Shown: piece by piece, positions 1-8,951 of the stretch | How positions within the stretch are numbered: the first letter of the stretch is position 1 | Layout: each line of letters starts with the position of its first letter | Assembly: GCA_020073205.1 (NCBI GenBank) | Contig: JAIQFR010000014.1 | Location: 1-62,808 of the forward strand | Direction: 5' to 3' | Length of the DNA: 62,808 nt | Source: Terriglobia bacterium | GTDB lineage: Bacteria > Acidobacteriota > Polarisedimenticolia > Polarisedimenticolales > JAIQFR01 | Notes under the pieces: model-generated | Told to the model about the DNA's origin: nothing | Seen by the model: only the letters and a program-made list of their open reading frames with translations | Database searches by the model: none | Program-made: the position numbers and the translations under genes

Positions 1-1272
1 AGACAGGATGAAATGAGCATGCCGTTCAGGGAAGTATAAAGCGTTTTATCGATGAACGGAGCTACCCGTCTCTGGCGCTCCGAAAGGAGTTTCTGCTTCC
101 CTCTCGTTATGACGCGTCGGACCTCATCAACAGGCTTGCCGAGAGCAGCGGCGACTTCGTCCAGAGACAGCCCTTGAAAAAGGACTTTTTTCAACGGATC
201 ATGCGGCATGGCCGCCCGATCGTGAAGCAGGAGCCGGGGAAGAGCGTTGTACTCCTCGGCATCGAGGACCTTTTTGAGATCATCATCCGTCCACGTGAAG
301 TAGCCCCCCTCGTCATCGGGTGTGACGTCCGCGTCCTGGCTCGCGTAGAAGCCGCCGCCTGGATCGGACAATACCTTTCTTATGAACGTAAGAATATCCA
401 GCGCAATATCCCGGAACTGTTCGTCTCCGAAGATCATGTATCCGTCAACGTAGTTATTGAGAAGCCCGGCGTTGTCGTCGGCCATTTTCTCGAAGTGCGG
501 AACGCCCCACGCCTCGTCCGTCGAATACCGGTGGAATCCGCCCCCGAGCTGGTCGTGAAAACCGCCCCGCGCCATGGCCTCCAGCGTCTTGCGTGCTGCC
601 CTGCCGACCGACGGATCCCCGCTCGCCGCGGACCGGAGGATGAGAAACTCCAGCGCGCCGGGCATAGGGAACTTGGGTGAGCTGCCGAACCCGCCGTTTT
701 GTGCATCAAAGGAGGCCAGCATCTTTTTTTCAGCTTCATGCAACAGCGATTCACTGAGGACACCCGCGGAAAGCGGCTCCGGCTTGAGCGCCTCCCTGAC
801 GCGACTCGCGTACATCCGCGCATCTCCTTTTTTTGTCTTGTAAAACGTGCTTACCGATTTAAGCACGTTTTTGAATCCCGGCCTGCCCTGCCGGTCGTCG
901 AGTGGGAAATAGGTGCCGCCGTAGAAGGGTTCCTTGTCGGGTGTCAAAAAAACAGAGAGCGGCCATCCGCTCCCCCCGCCCATGGCAGCAACGGCCTGCT
1001 GATACCGCCGGTCGATGTCTGGCCGCTCGTCGCGGTCGAGCTTGATATTAACGAAGAGCTCGTTCATGATCCCGGCTGTCTCGTCGTCTTCGAAGGACTC
1101 CTTGGCCATCACGTGGCACCAGTGGCACCACACTGCGCCGGTACTGAGAAAAACCGGCTTGTCCTCGCGCCGTGCGAGTTCGAAGGCCTCATCGGACCAG
1201 GGGCGCCAGTCTATCTTCTGGTTTGCGGCATGTCTGAGGTAAGCGGATTGTTCATTAGAGAGGCGGTTCATA
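1..1272 (-). CDS. Thioredoxin-domain protein, YyaL/DUF255 family (C-terminus cut by window edge)
   Basis: The reading frame starts at ATG 1272 and stays open to position 1, so 424 codons are visible and the C-terminal third is outside the window (family members are about 650-700 residues). The N-terminal thioredoxin-like domain carries the family signature WCHWCHVM at residues 48-55 (Cys49 and Cys52). After it comes the six-hairpin, glycosidase-like part, with blocks such as GGFGSSPKFP and GGFHDQLGGGFHRYS. These proteins (bacterial YyaL, human SPATA20) are widespread, but their biochemical role is not settled; a redox or carbohydrate-related function is usually suggested. It is the last gene of a minus-strand series and lies 78 nt beyond the next gene upstream, across a repeat-like hairpin. 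Family assignment is firm, function is not. Confidence 0.93.
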
Positions 1273-1285
1273 ATAGTAAACTCAC

Positions 1286-1331
1286 CACGGAGTCATGATC
1301 GGAAGTAATTTATTTCTCCGTGTCTCTGTGG
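1286..1331. repeat. Intergenic hairpin of the CACGGAG/CTCCGTG type
   Basis: The 7-base arms CACGGAG (1286-1292) and CTCCGTG (1316-1322) are exact reverse complements around an AT-rich loop. The right arm continues into TCTCTGTGG. From memory, similar CTCCGTGTCTCTGTGG palindromes are scattered between genes in many environmental Proteobacteria and Nitrospirota, so this may be a dispersed intergenic repeat rather than a gene-specific terminator. Confidence 0.45.
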
Positions 1332-1350
1332 CTATGATCGTCGGTTTTCT

Positions 1351-1803
1351 TCAAAACGTCTTCGGGTCTTCGGGTGGGAGAAGGGTCTCGTCAAACGGCA
1401 TCACGCCGAGTTGGGTCATCACCGCCTCGATGCCGGTCAGCAGTTCCCGGTAATCATAGGCCGTCATCTCTTCGTTCAGAGCGCGCTCCAGCAACCGGTC
1501 GAATGCTTCAAAATCCAGCTTGCCATCTATGACACCCGCGCGGACGAGAGCCGCATACAATGTTTTATCGTTGTTCAGGTCCTCTCCTTTTTCGATAGCA
1601 AGCTTTGCAAGGCGCCCCGGCTCCGCTATATACGACCGCATTGCCCCTTCCAGAGCGTCATACAGCGTCACGATCCCTGCCGAGATCTTGCCCTGCCGGA
1701 GACGGCGTTTGCCTCCCCGGATGTGGAGCCGCGCGCGCTGCAGAGGACCCCTCACAGGGCCAAGAGCTTCTTCGTCCATCAGCCCGAAATGGGGCATATT
1801 CAT
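1351..1803 (-). CDS. Conserved hypothetical protein, 150 residues
   Basis: I do not recognise a named family. The protein is soluble, with no signal peptide or membrane segment. An N-terminal basic helix (residues about 20-40, rich in Arg/Lys) is followed by mainly helical sequence and an acidic C-terminus ending in DPKTF. It contains regularly spaced phrases typical of a helical bundle (KISAGIVTLYDALEGAMRSY, then LEFERLL-like repeats), which suggests a HEPN- or TPR-like helical fold, but this is only an impression. The start at 1803 has a weak GGGTGG upstream and lies 9 nt after the PfpI gene stop, so the two are probably co-translated. The next gene on the same strand is YyaL-like. Confidence 0.7.
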   Translation of the reverse strand: MNMPHFGLMDEEALGPVRGPLQRARLHIRGGKRRLRQGKISAGIVTLYDALEGAMRSYIAEPGRLAKLAIEKGEDLNNDKTLYAALVRAGVIDGKLDFEAFDRLLERALNEEMTAYDYRELLTGIEAVMTQLGVMPFDETLLPPEDPKTF

Positions 1804-1812
1804 CCACCCGAT

Positions 1813-2358
1813 CTACGCTGCCTTCGAACTCGCAGGCCGCTTCTTCCCCTCCTGCGCCTGTCTCAGCATTTTCATGGTCTCGCGCATGAACGCCGGCAGG
1901 TCCGACGGCCGGCGCGACGTCACGAGGTTCCCGTCTACAACGACTTCACTGTCTTCGTAGAGCACCCCCGCATCCTTCATTTCCTGCGCCACGGTCCGGT
2001 AGCATGTTGCGCGCCTGCCTTTCAAGAGCCCCGCGGAGATCAACGTCTGGGGGCCGTGGCAGATAGCGGCCACGGGCTTGCTTCCGGCAAAGAACGCATG
2101 GGCGATGTCCAAGGCCTTCTGTTCCTTGCGCACTGTTTCCGGCGCCTTCCCGCCCGGGAGCAGAAGAAGAGCGTAATTGTCGGGATTTACCTCGGCGAGG
2201 ATCTTGTCCACCTCGACCTCATAGCCGTGTTTTCCTTTGATAACACCCTTTTTCAAGGACGCGACATCCACTTCGATCCCCTCCTCTTTCAGACGGTAAT
2301 AGGGGACGAGCAATTCACTGTCTTCAAAATTATCTGCGCTGATCATAAGGACCTTCAT
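1813..2358 (-). CDS. DJ-1/PfpI family protein (protein deglycase or intracellular protease-like)
   Basis: This 181-residue protein has the complete class I glutamine-amidotransferase-like fold of the PfpI/YhbO/YraA group. The nucleophile elbow AICHGPQ holds Cys100 and His101, and the acidic residue (Glu12) that normally polarises the Cys is present in FEDSE near the N-terminus. Homologues act in stress defence and have been described as deglycases/glyoxalases or as proteases; sequence alone cannot choose between them. A strong Shine-Dalgarno sequence (GGAGGTGA) precedes ATG 2358. It is followed by the hypothetical gene at 1351-1803 with a 9-nt gap. The C-terminal tail (KKRPASSKAA) is a short disordered extension beyond the fold. 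Confidence 0.92.
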   Translation of the reverse strand: MKVLMISADNFEDSELLVPYYRLKEEGIEVDVASLKKGVIKGKHGYEVEVDKILAEVNPDNYALLLLPGGKAPETVRKEQKALDIAHAFFAGSKPVAAICHGPQTLISAGLLKGRRATCYRTVAQEMKDAGVLYEDSEVVVDGNLVTSRRPSDLPAFMRETMKMLRQAQEGKKRPASSKAA

Positions 2359-2556
2359 GGTTCACCTCCGAGGATCTGCGGCCATGCAATGGCTCTGTGT
2401 CGGGACATTGAAGATATAAATCATCATGGTGCCGCAATCGTTATGGCATTCGTTATGAAGGATCTGTTATTAGTATATCATGTTACTGCAGCATTGACGA
2501 AAAGAGGCGAGGGAGGAGAAGGATAATACAAAAGACGGGTGGGGAGGATGAGACTA

Positions 2557-2951
2557 TCAATTGGGCCCGGCATTCTTGAGGTCGTTGCAGAGCGCGAGGC
2601 CACCGCTGCCGCATTGCTTGACGCGATACATGGCACGGTCGGTTTTATTGAGGAGCTTCTCCGCGTCGCTGCCGTCTGCCGGGTAGAGACTGATACCAAT
2701 GCTGGCGCCGATTGTGCAGTCACGGCCTTTGATGCAGAAAGGGGCGGTCAGTGCGCCCAGGATCTTTCTGGCGACTACGACAGCGTCTTCGGAGGTGACG
2801 ATCGTTCCGCAGATTCCGACGAATTCGTCGCCTCCCATGCGGGCAGCGGTGTCCACGAGGAACCCGCGCCGCTGAAGGTTTTTTTGCAGAAGGGCGGAAA
2901 GCCCGGGCTGTCCTCCATGTACAAAATGCGGGTAATCCTGATATCTGCCAT
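2557..2951 (-). pseudogene. Decayed response-regulator/GGDEF gene (frameshift plus internal deletion)
   Basis: From ATG 2951 the first 17 codons read like the start of a receiver domain (MADIRITRILYMEDSPG). The frame then has to shift at about 2900-2910 to continue as LSALLQKNLQRRGFLVDTA, the first helix of the same receiver. That sequence runs directly into ARMGGDEF, the active-site hairpin of a diguanylate cyclase, and through the second half of a GGDEF domain (SIGISLYPADG) to the stop at 2557. About 110 residues of receiver (including the phosphorylated Asp) and about 80 of the GGDEF domain are therefore missing. The ancestor was probably a PleD-like two-domain protein, last gene of the signalling operon; the start lies 5 nt beyond the stop of the preceding response regulator. 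A sequencing error could explain the frameshift but not the deletion. Confidence 0.75.
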
Positions 2952-2956
2952 GGACC

Positions 2957-3403
2957 TTACTCCTTTTCCGGCGACTTGACGATCGAGAGGAACGTGCCGA
3001 GCCTCTGAATGGTCTCTGAGAACCGATCGTATTCAACCGGCTTGGCCACGTACAGATTACAGCCGAGCTCGTAGCACTGCGCTATCTCCCGGGGATTGTC
3101 CGTGGAGGTAAGCACAATCACCGGGATCCGCTTCGTCCGTTCGTCGCTTTTCATGAGCTTCAACACCTGAAGGCCGTTGAGGACAGGCAGGTCGAGGTCG
3201 AGGAGGACAAAGGGCGGCAACAGGTGCCCGCTCAGCGCATAGTCCCCAACTTTGAGAAGGTAATCCGCCGCTTTCCTCCCGTCGTCGAGTACGACGATAG
3301 AAGAGGCCAGCCCCGCGCGGCGAAGGTTCTTTTGGATGAGGAGCGCATGCCCGGGATCATCTTCGACCAGGAGAACGGCAGCCTGTTTTTCACGGACGTT
3401 CAT
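2957..3403 (-). CDS. Response regulator, single receiver domain, Rcp1-like
   Basis: This stand-alone receiver of 148 residues has the acidic pocket EDD at 14-16, phosphoacceptor Asp69 in LLDLDLP, Thr in VIVLTST and the conserved Lys in VAKPVEY. There is no output domain, so it must act by protein contact, as in Rcp1 or CheY. ATG 3403 was chosen over longer reading because it has GGGAGG upstream and overlaps the stop of the kinase gene (ATGA), the usual sign of translational coupling; the kinase encoded at 3400-5676 is the obvious phosphodonor. It is a close paralogue of the receiver at 7032-7475: both share DDPGHALLI near the N-terminus and end in FLSIVK.PEKE. Confidence 0.93.
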   Translation of the reverse strand: MNVREKQAAVLLVEDDPGHALLIQKNLRRAGLASSIVVLDDGRKAADYLLKVGDYALSGHLLPPFVLLDLDLPVLNGLQVLKLMKSDERTKRIPVIVLTSTDNPREIAQCYELGCNLYVAKPVEYDRFSETIQRLGTFLSIVKSPEKE

Positions 3404-5676
3404 TGCTTTCCTCCCTGGGGCAGCCGCTCGCTGGGTTGTCCGGCGGACAGGGGAAGCGAAAAGCTGAAGGTCGTCCCTACGCCGGGCTCGGACTCGCACC
3501 AGATGCGCCCGCCGAGGAGGCGGAGTAGGGTCTTCACGTAGGCAAGGCCCATGCCTTCGCCCGGGGCATCCTGTTTTCCGACGCGACGGAAGATTTCAAA
3601 CGCCTTGGGGATGTCCTCTTTGGACATGCCCCGGCCGTTGTCCTGGATGCGGAATACGATTTCGTCGCTGCCGCAATCGGCGCTGATTGTGATCCGTCCG
3701 GGCCGGGCCGGGTCTAGATATTTGACCGCGTTATCCAGCAGGTTGCCAAAAATCTGTTCAATGGCGGTACGGTCGGCGACAAGATCGGGCAGCCGGCCAA
3801 GCGTAACCGTGATGCGGCGCGTGTCGATCTGATGGGCAAGGGTATGGAGGATCGTCTGCACGAACTCCTCCGTCTGCAGGGGCTCCGGGTTAAGTTTGCG
3901 CAGCCCGGCGCGCGAAAGTTTCAGAATGGCGTTGATCAGATTGTCCATCCGGCGGACCGAGGACCCGATAAACTTCAGCGCCTCCGGAATGTCTTTTTCG
4001 AGGATCAGGTTGTATTTCTGCCGCTGCCCTTCCTCGATATCGGCAAGGTGCTTTTCGAGGACCGGCTTGATCTCCTCGATGCTGTACAAGAGTTCGTCCG
4101 AAAAGCCCTTGATGTTGACAAGCGGCGCCCGGAGGTCGTGGGAGACGATATAGGCAAATGTCTTGAGTTCCTCGTTGATCTCGGCCAGTTCTTCGGAATA
4201 GCCCTTCAGTTGCGCTTCGGCCCGCTTGCGCTCCGTAATGTCCTGGGCCACACAGACGATGCCCGCCGCCTTCCGCTGAGCATCGTACATGACCGACGAG
4301 GAGAACAGCACGGGCACCCTGCCGCCGCCCTTTACGCGATAGAACCTCTCTCCGGAATAGATCGTCTCTTTCACAAGCTCGTCGACCAGGTTTTCCCCGG
4401 TCCCCGGAACATGGTCGATGACGAGGTCAAGCGGCCGGCCGACGAGTTCCTCCTCGTCATACCCCAGCAGCACGCAGACGGCGGCATTCAGCCGTATGAT
4501 CCTGCCGTCGGGAGACGCCACGATCAACGTGTCCACCATGTTGTTGATGATGTTGTCGACGTAGTCCCGGGAAACGGTGGTCTTTTCGAGGTCCTCGGCC
4601 ATCCGGTTGAAGCTGTCGACGAGCATCTGCACCTCGCCGGTGGCTTTCACCCGTACCTGTGCTGAACGCTCGCCCCGGGCAATGCGCGAAGCCGCGGCCG
4701 CAAGTTCGATGATCGGTCCGGACAGATACCGGGCCAGGTAATAGGCGATGACCGAAATGAGGACGATGGAAGCCGCAAACACCAGGAAGAAAAATTGCAG
4801 AACCGACCGCATGTCCCGCAGCAGGAGGGAGGAGGGAATGCTGATGGCTAGCCTGAGGAGCGGCCTGTCCGGGATGATGGAGAGATCCTGGTATACGAGC
4901 ATGCCGTCGTCTACCATGGTGAGGAGAGGGTCTCTCTGGAACCCTTTGGCAAAGTATCCTCGGGGATCGAAGCCGGACTGGTCGTCCGCCTGCCGTTTCA
5001 GGACCGTGCCGCCGGGAGCAAAGAGCCAGATCGGATTTTTGCCGAAGATCTTGATCCTGCCCGCGTAGTTGAAGAACTCCTCGAGATTGTAATCGATGAT
5101 TACGGCGCCGCCGAACTTCCCGATATCCTGATCGGTCTTATAGATGCCGGTCGAAAACAGAATGTTCCCGTATTGATCGGTAAAGGGGCCTTCCATGTCG
5201 ATACTTCCTGGACTTCCCGCCGCCCGGAGACGCGCGAAGAGCGGCTGGTCCCCGACAAAGCGGAGCTTCCGGACGCGGCCCGACCAGTCGACCTTCACCG
5301 CTTCCCTCCCGGCGGCATCGACAAAGGTGATGCTCTGGTAGCTCCTGCTGGCCTTCAACGACTCGAGGAAGGACCGCTCCACGGCCCGGGCGGTAACTTC
5401 CCGCTCCGCTTCCGACGACATGAGGAACTCATCGAGCAGCGGATTGGAGGCCAATAACTGCAGGTCTTTTACGAGCGCGTTCCTGAGCTCCGACCCGAAG
5501 TTGTAACTGATCGTCTGGAACTGCTGCCGGACATACTCCTCCGTCCGTTTCTCGACGGACTTCCTGCTGAAGACGTAGAAAACCGCCGTCAGTATGCTGC
5601 TCATGATGATGACCACGCCGACAAAGGCGATCAGGAGCCTGGGAAATATGGAAAGTCCCGTGCTATCTCGTGCCAT
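3400..5676 (-). CDS. Membrane histidine kinase: dCache-HAMP-PAS-HisKA-HATPase
   Basis: This 758-residue sensor kinase has a first membrane segment at about 13-35, a periplasmic double-Cache-like sensor to about 290 and a second membrane segment at about 292-315. These are followed by HAMP (316-368), PAS (370-485), the dimerisation/phosphoacceptor helix with His513 in SHDLRAPL, and an ATPase domain with N box FGNLLDNAVKY, G1 DNGRGM and G2 GEGMGLAY. The kinase core is the Cph1/phytochrome-associated type whose partners are Rcp1-like regulators, and such a regulator follows with an ATGA overlap. It lies 125 nt beyond the substrate-binding protein gene, so periplasmic ligand capture by that protein could feed this sensor (inference). 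All catalytic motifs look intact. Confidence 0.94.
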   Translation of the reverse strand: MARDSTGLSIFPRLLIAFVGVVIIMSSILTAVFYVFSRKSVEKRTEEYVRQQFQTISYNFGSELRNALVKDLQLLASNPLLDEFLMSSEAEREVTARAVERSFLESLKASRSYQSITFVDAAGREAVKVDWSGRVRKLRFVGDQPLFARLRAAGSPGSIDMEGPFTDQYGNILFSTGIYKTDQDIGKFGGAVIIDYNLEEFFNYAGRIKIFGKNPIWLFAPGGTVLKRQADDQSGFDPRGYFAKGFQRDPLLTMVDDGMLVYQDLSIIPDRPLLRLAISIPSSLLLRDMRSVLQFFFLVFAASIVLISVIAYYLARYLSGPIIELAAAASRIARGERSAQVRVKATGEVQMLVDSFNRMAEDLEKTTVSRDYVDNIINNMVDTLIVASPDGRIIRLNAAVCVLLGYDEEELVGRPLDLVIDHVPGTGENLVDELVKETIYSGERFYRVKGGGRVPVLFSSSVMYDAQRKAAGIVCVAQDITERKRAEAQLKGYSEELAEINEELKTFAYIVSHDLRAPLVNIKGFSDELLYSIEEIKPVLEKHLADIEEGQRQKYNLILEKDIPEALKFIGSSVRRMDNLINAILKLSRAGLRKLNPEPLQTEEFVQTILHTLAHQIDTRRITVTLGRLPDLVADRTAIEQIFGNLLDNAVKYLDPARPGRITISADCGSDEIVFRIQDNGRGMSKEDIPKAFEIFRRVGKQDAPGEGMGLAYVKTLLRLLGGRIWCESEPGVGTTFSFSLPLSAGQPSERLPQGGKQ

Positions 5677-5800
5677 CCGCGATGCCCTTCAGGAACGTGA
5701 CTGATTCAATTTTTGAAAAGATGAAAAGAAATAATGAATAACATTTTCGACGCCGCGTTACCCCGATCGGACCATGAAGCGTCGTGGTTTTTCATAGGTT

Positions 5801-6973
5801 CTATCTGTGCTCGTCCCTGTCGACATTATTATTCTTAAGTGTCGTTTTTTCATCCAGGTTCCGGATAGTTCTGTTGGGGTCAGGGGTGTCGCCATCGACG
5901 TATTCCTCAATCCCCATCTTTTCCGTGAGCTCTATACCGAGCGCCCTGGCCCTCTGGACATTGACCATCAGGGCGCCGTGCTTCGGGGTCCGCGTCGGAT
6001 ACGTCGACGGGCTGGCCCCTTTTTCCAGGATATCACGACCTATCGAGACAGCTTCGAACGCCTGGCTATACCCCGAATCGTCGACAGCGCATAACAACCC
6101 CTGCTTCACGAAAATACCGAGCGTCGCTTCGGGTATTCTTATGTTCTCACGGTACCACCGGGCCACATCACTGTTCGATACAGTGTTGCCCTGTTCGTCC
6201 TTCAGCGAAGAATACTCGGCCACAAAAAAAGCCCCGACCTTTTTTTGTAATTTGAGCGCTCCGCTCTTCCAGCGCCCGAAGTCATTCGTGGCGACAGTCT
6301 CAATGAGTTTCACGGGCAAGACGCCCTGCCGGGAAAGGAATTCGATGCCCTTTTGATGCGCCCGTCCCGACGGCGAATCATCCGTTAAAATCGCGAACGT
6401 CGTCATGTTCGGTGCGAGTTTTTTCAGGAACTGAAGACTTTCACGGTAATAACCCGACTGATATACTCCCGTAACATTGTGGCCCGGCCGTTCAGCGGTG
6501 TCCACGAGCCCGTATTTGACCGGGCTGTTGCTGAACCCCCAGAAGACGACGGGGATCGCGGTGTCAAGGAACTGGTTGCCGATATAATTACCCGCTTCGT
6601 CATCGCCGAGAAAGATGATATCGGGCCTGAATTCCCTCGCGCTCACGGCCACCGTGAGGGTGGTTTTCGTCAGCTCGGCCTTCGTGGTTTTGCGTTTCGA
6701 ATCCATCCACAGTTGTTTTATCACGGCCCGGGACGTTTCGACGTAGTCGTTCGCCCTGTACTCGGCGACCTGGTCCCTGTTGTCGAAATAGCCGTATTTC
6801 AGAAGGGCGGCGCAAAAACCCTCAGTGGTTTCCTGCGACCACAGGTGTTCCGGGTGATAGCTGCTCACCAGCAATATTCTCTTCTTTGCCGGTCCCTTCG
6901 CCGGGGCCGCGGAAACGGTTGTCGTCAGGCTGAGACCCAGGAAGAGCGCCAGAAAAATCCTTCCACCATTCAT
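5801..6973 (-). CDS. ABC-type substrate-binding protein, PF04392-like, no transporter nearby
   Basis: This is a 390-residue exported protein. A signal peptide (hydrophobic LALFLGLSLTTTVSA, residues about 6-22) precedes a bilobed type I periplasmic binding fold, beginning KRILLVSSYHPEHLWSQ and with the hinge phrase IPVVFWGFSNSPV. It resembles the uncharacterised ABC_sub_bind family, often linked to tryptophan-type or unknown ligands. ATG 6973 is preferred because GAGGGG lies just upstream and the signal peptide begins there. No permease or ATPase gene is present; instead it sits between a response regulator (gap 58 nt) and a histidine kinase (gap 124 nt). It is therefore more likely a ligand sensor for the two-component system than part of a transporter (inference). 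Confidence 0.85.
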   Translation of the reverse strand: MNGGRIFLALFLGLSLTTTVSAAPAKGPAKKRILLVSSYHPEHLWSQETTEGFCAALLKYGYFDNRDQVAEYRANDYVETSRAVIKQLWMDSKRKTTKAELTKTTLTVAVSAREFRPDIIFLGDDEAGNYIGNQFLDTAIPVVFWGFSNSPVKYGLVDTAERPGHNVTGVYQSGYYRESLQFLKKLAPNMTTFAILTDDSPSGRAHQKGIEFLSRQGVLPVKLIETVATNDFGRWKSGALKLQKKVGAFFVAEYSSLKDEQGNTVSNSDVARWYRENIRIPEATLGIFVKQGLLCAVDDSGYSQAFEAVSIGRDILEKGASPSTYPTRTPKHGALMVNVQRARALGIELTEKMGIEEYVDGDTPDPNRTIRNLDEKTTLKNNNVDRDEHR

Positions 6974-7031
6974 TGCGTCCCCTCGTCGTTCACGGAAGTT
7001 GTTGAGAGCGCAAACAGGCCCGCTTGGCCGC

Positions 7032-7475
7032 TTATTCCTTTTCAGGCACCTTGACGATCGAGAGGAACAGCCCGAGCGTCCTGATCGCATCGCTGAACTG
7101 GTCGTATTCTACCGGTTTGGTGATATAGACGTTGCATCCGAGCTCGTAACACCGGGAAACCTCTTGGGGATTATCGGTGGTCGTGAGCACGATGACGGGG
7201 ATCTTCCTGGTCCGCTCGTCGTTCTTGATGCGTTTGAGCACCTGGTAGCCGTCGAGTATGGGAAGGTTGAGATCGAGGAGGATGAGCGGGGGGAGCGCAT
7301 GCGGGGCTTCCTTGTAGGCCCCCTCTTTAAAAAGATAGTCAACGGCCTTCTGACCGGTGTCGAGCACGGCAATCTCATTGGAAATGCCGGCCCGGCGGAG
7401 GTTCTTTTCGATGAGCAGCGCGTGGCCAGGATCGTCCTCGACCAGCAGAATAATTACCGGTTGCTGCGTTCCCAT
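7032..7475 (-). CDS. Response regulator, single receiver domain, Rcp1-like (paralogue)
   Basis: This is a 147-residue receiver with EDD pocket at 13-15, phosphoacceptor Asp68 in LLDLNLP, switch Thr in VIVLTTT and Lys in ITKPVEY, and with no output domain. The start ATG 7475 has AGGAGA upstream. It is very similar along its whole length to the receiver at 2957-3403, including the last residues, so the pair arose by duplication within this locus. It opens the minus-strand signalling run, followed by the substrate-binding protein and the kinase. Two near-identical receivers for one kinase could form a branched output or a phosphate sink (inference). Confidence 0.93.
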   Translation of the reverse strand: MGTQQPVIILLVEDDPGHALLIEKNLRRAGISNEIAVLDTGQKAVDYLFKEGAYKEAPHALPPLILLDLNLPILDGYQVLKRIKNDERTRKIPVIVLTTTDNPQEVSRCYELGCNVYITKPVEYDQFSDAIRTLGLFLSIVKVPEKE

Positions 7476-7638
7476 AAGATAGTTCTCCTTTCTTGCCCGC
7501 GTTCTTGAGAGTAAAAAAGCGTACGGCGGCCCGGAGAAAACGGCCGGGCTGAACATACGTTTCAGCGTTCCGTTCCTGCCCCGACCAAAGAGTGTCCTGC
7601 CTTGGCGCTGGACAAGATCCTTTGCGTGCGCGAGTCTT

Positions 7639-8928
7639 TCAGGGCGACCAGGCAGGCGAGGTGTAACTCGCGTCCTTCGGCGTGATACGCTCGATGTCCG
7701 TGCCGTCGGCGTTCATGATGTAGATGCCGAACCTGCCTTCACGGTTCGAGCTGAACACGATCTGCCTGCCGTTCGGCGACCACGATGGGTTTTCGTCGTT
7801 CCCCGGCCCTTCCGTAAGCAGCCGAAAGCCCGATCCGTCGGGGTTCACGGTCGCGATCTTGAACAACCCCCGCACCTGGGAAACGAATACGATCTTGTCC
7901 CCTCGCGGCGACCAGTTCGGGGAGGCGTTGTACGCGCCCTCGAACGTGATACGCCGAACGTCCGTACCGTCGGCGTTCATGATATAGAGCTGCGGCGTAC
8001 CTGCCCGGCCCGAGTTGAAGACGATCTCCCTGCCGTTCGGTGCCCAGGCCGGCGAAACATTGTCGTAAGCGCCGTAGGTGAGCCGCTCCGGGTCGGTCCC
8101 CGAGATGCCCATGGTGTAGATCTCGGCGCTGCCATCTTTGCTCAGCGCAAGGGCCAGGCGTTTTCCGTCCGGCGACCACGCCGGCGAGATGTTCAGACCT
8201 TCGCTTCCGGATACCTTCCAGCGCTTGCCGGTCTCCATGTCCAGACCGTAGAGGTCTGGGTTCCGGTCGCGATAGGACACATAGACAAGCACCTTGCCAT
8301 CAGGCCTCCAGGCCGGGGAGAGGCAGATGGAACGGTCGGCGGTGAGCTTCATGGGGTTCGCGCCGTCATAGTCCATGCTGTAAAGTTCCTTGCGTCCGCT
8401 CTTGTCCGAGACGTAAGCGATGCGAGTCCGCGCAATGCCCTTCTCGCCGGTATAGCGGGACACGATCTCGTCGGCAAAAGAATGGATCATCCTTCTGAAG
8501 GTATCCTCGTTACCGATATAGTTCTTACTCGTCATTTTCATGGCCGAGGCCGCGTCATAAAGCTTTCCGGCCAGCATGAGTTCGCCGCCTTTACGCTGGA
8601 GGGACACCCAGACCACACCGGTAACGCCGAAGGTCCCGGCACGCTTGATCACCGCTTCAGTCGGCTCGCTCTTCTCCACATAGGCAAGGTCGAGCTTCTT
8701 CGCATCCATGACTTCGAATATCCCGGAGCGGCGCAGGTCCGCCTGCAGTACCTCAAAGGCCAGTGCCGGCAGCTTCGCGTTTCCCGTCTCATTATAAACA
8801 TCGAGCACGGTGATGGGTATCTTCTTGGCCTCACCCTGTACGACGCCGAGATAGTACTGGGAGTGTGCCACACCGGCGGACATGAACATCACGGTGATGA
8901 CTATGATTGATACTATACGTTTCCGCAT
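7639..8928 (-). CDS. tolB: TolB, Tol-Pal system beta-propeller
   Basis: This periplasmic protein of about 429 residues has a signal peptide (MRKRIVSIIVITVMFMSAGVAHS), an N-terminal alpha/beta domain to about residue 150, then a six-bladed WD40-like propeller with repeated SPDGK/SPNGR and IMNADGTD phrases. TolB binds Pal and TolA and keeps the outer membrane attached during division. ATG 8928 was preferred to the in-frame ATG six codons upstream because it gives the better signal peptide; neither has a clear ribosome site. Its expected upstream neighbour, a TonB/TolA-like gene, survives only as a 3' fragment at 9070. Pal is not seen downstream, where receivers begin after 160 nt, so the Tol locus here is incomplete. 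Confidence 0.93.
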   Translation of the reverse strand: MRKRIVSIIVITVMFMSAGVAHSQYYLGVVQGEAKKIPITVLDVYNETGNAKLPALAFEVLQADLRRSGIFEVMDAKKLDLAYVEKSEPTEAVIKRAGTFGVTGVVWVSLQRKGGELMLAGKLYDAASAMKMTSKNYIGNEDTFRRMIHSFADEIVSRYTGEKGIARTRIAYVSDKSGRKELYSMDYDGANPMKLTADRSICLSPAWRPDGKVLVYVSYRDRNPDLYGLDMETGKRWKVSGSEGLNISPAWSPDGKRLALALSKDGSAEIYTMGISGTDPERLTYGAYDNVSPAWAPNGREIVFNSGRAGTPQLYIMNADGTDVRRITFEGAYNASPNWSPRGDKIVFVSQVRGLFKIATVNPDGSGFRLLTEGPGNDENPSWSPNGRQIVFSSNREGRFGIYIMNADGTDIERITPKDASYTSPAWSP

Positions 8929-8951
8929 ACCAGAATTAAATCCCACTATCT

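Noticed and set aside
7639-8928. TolB as a complete functional Tol-Pal locus
   Set aside because: Pal, TolQ and TolR are absent and the TonB/TolA-like gene is truncated, so only tolB can be called intact.
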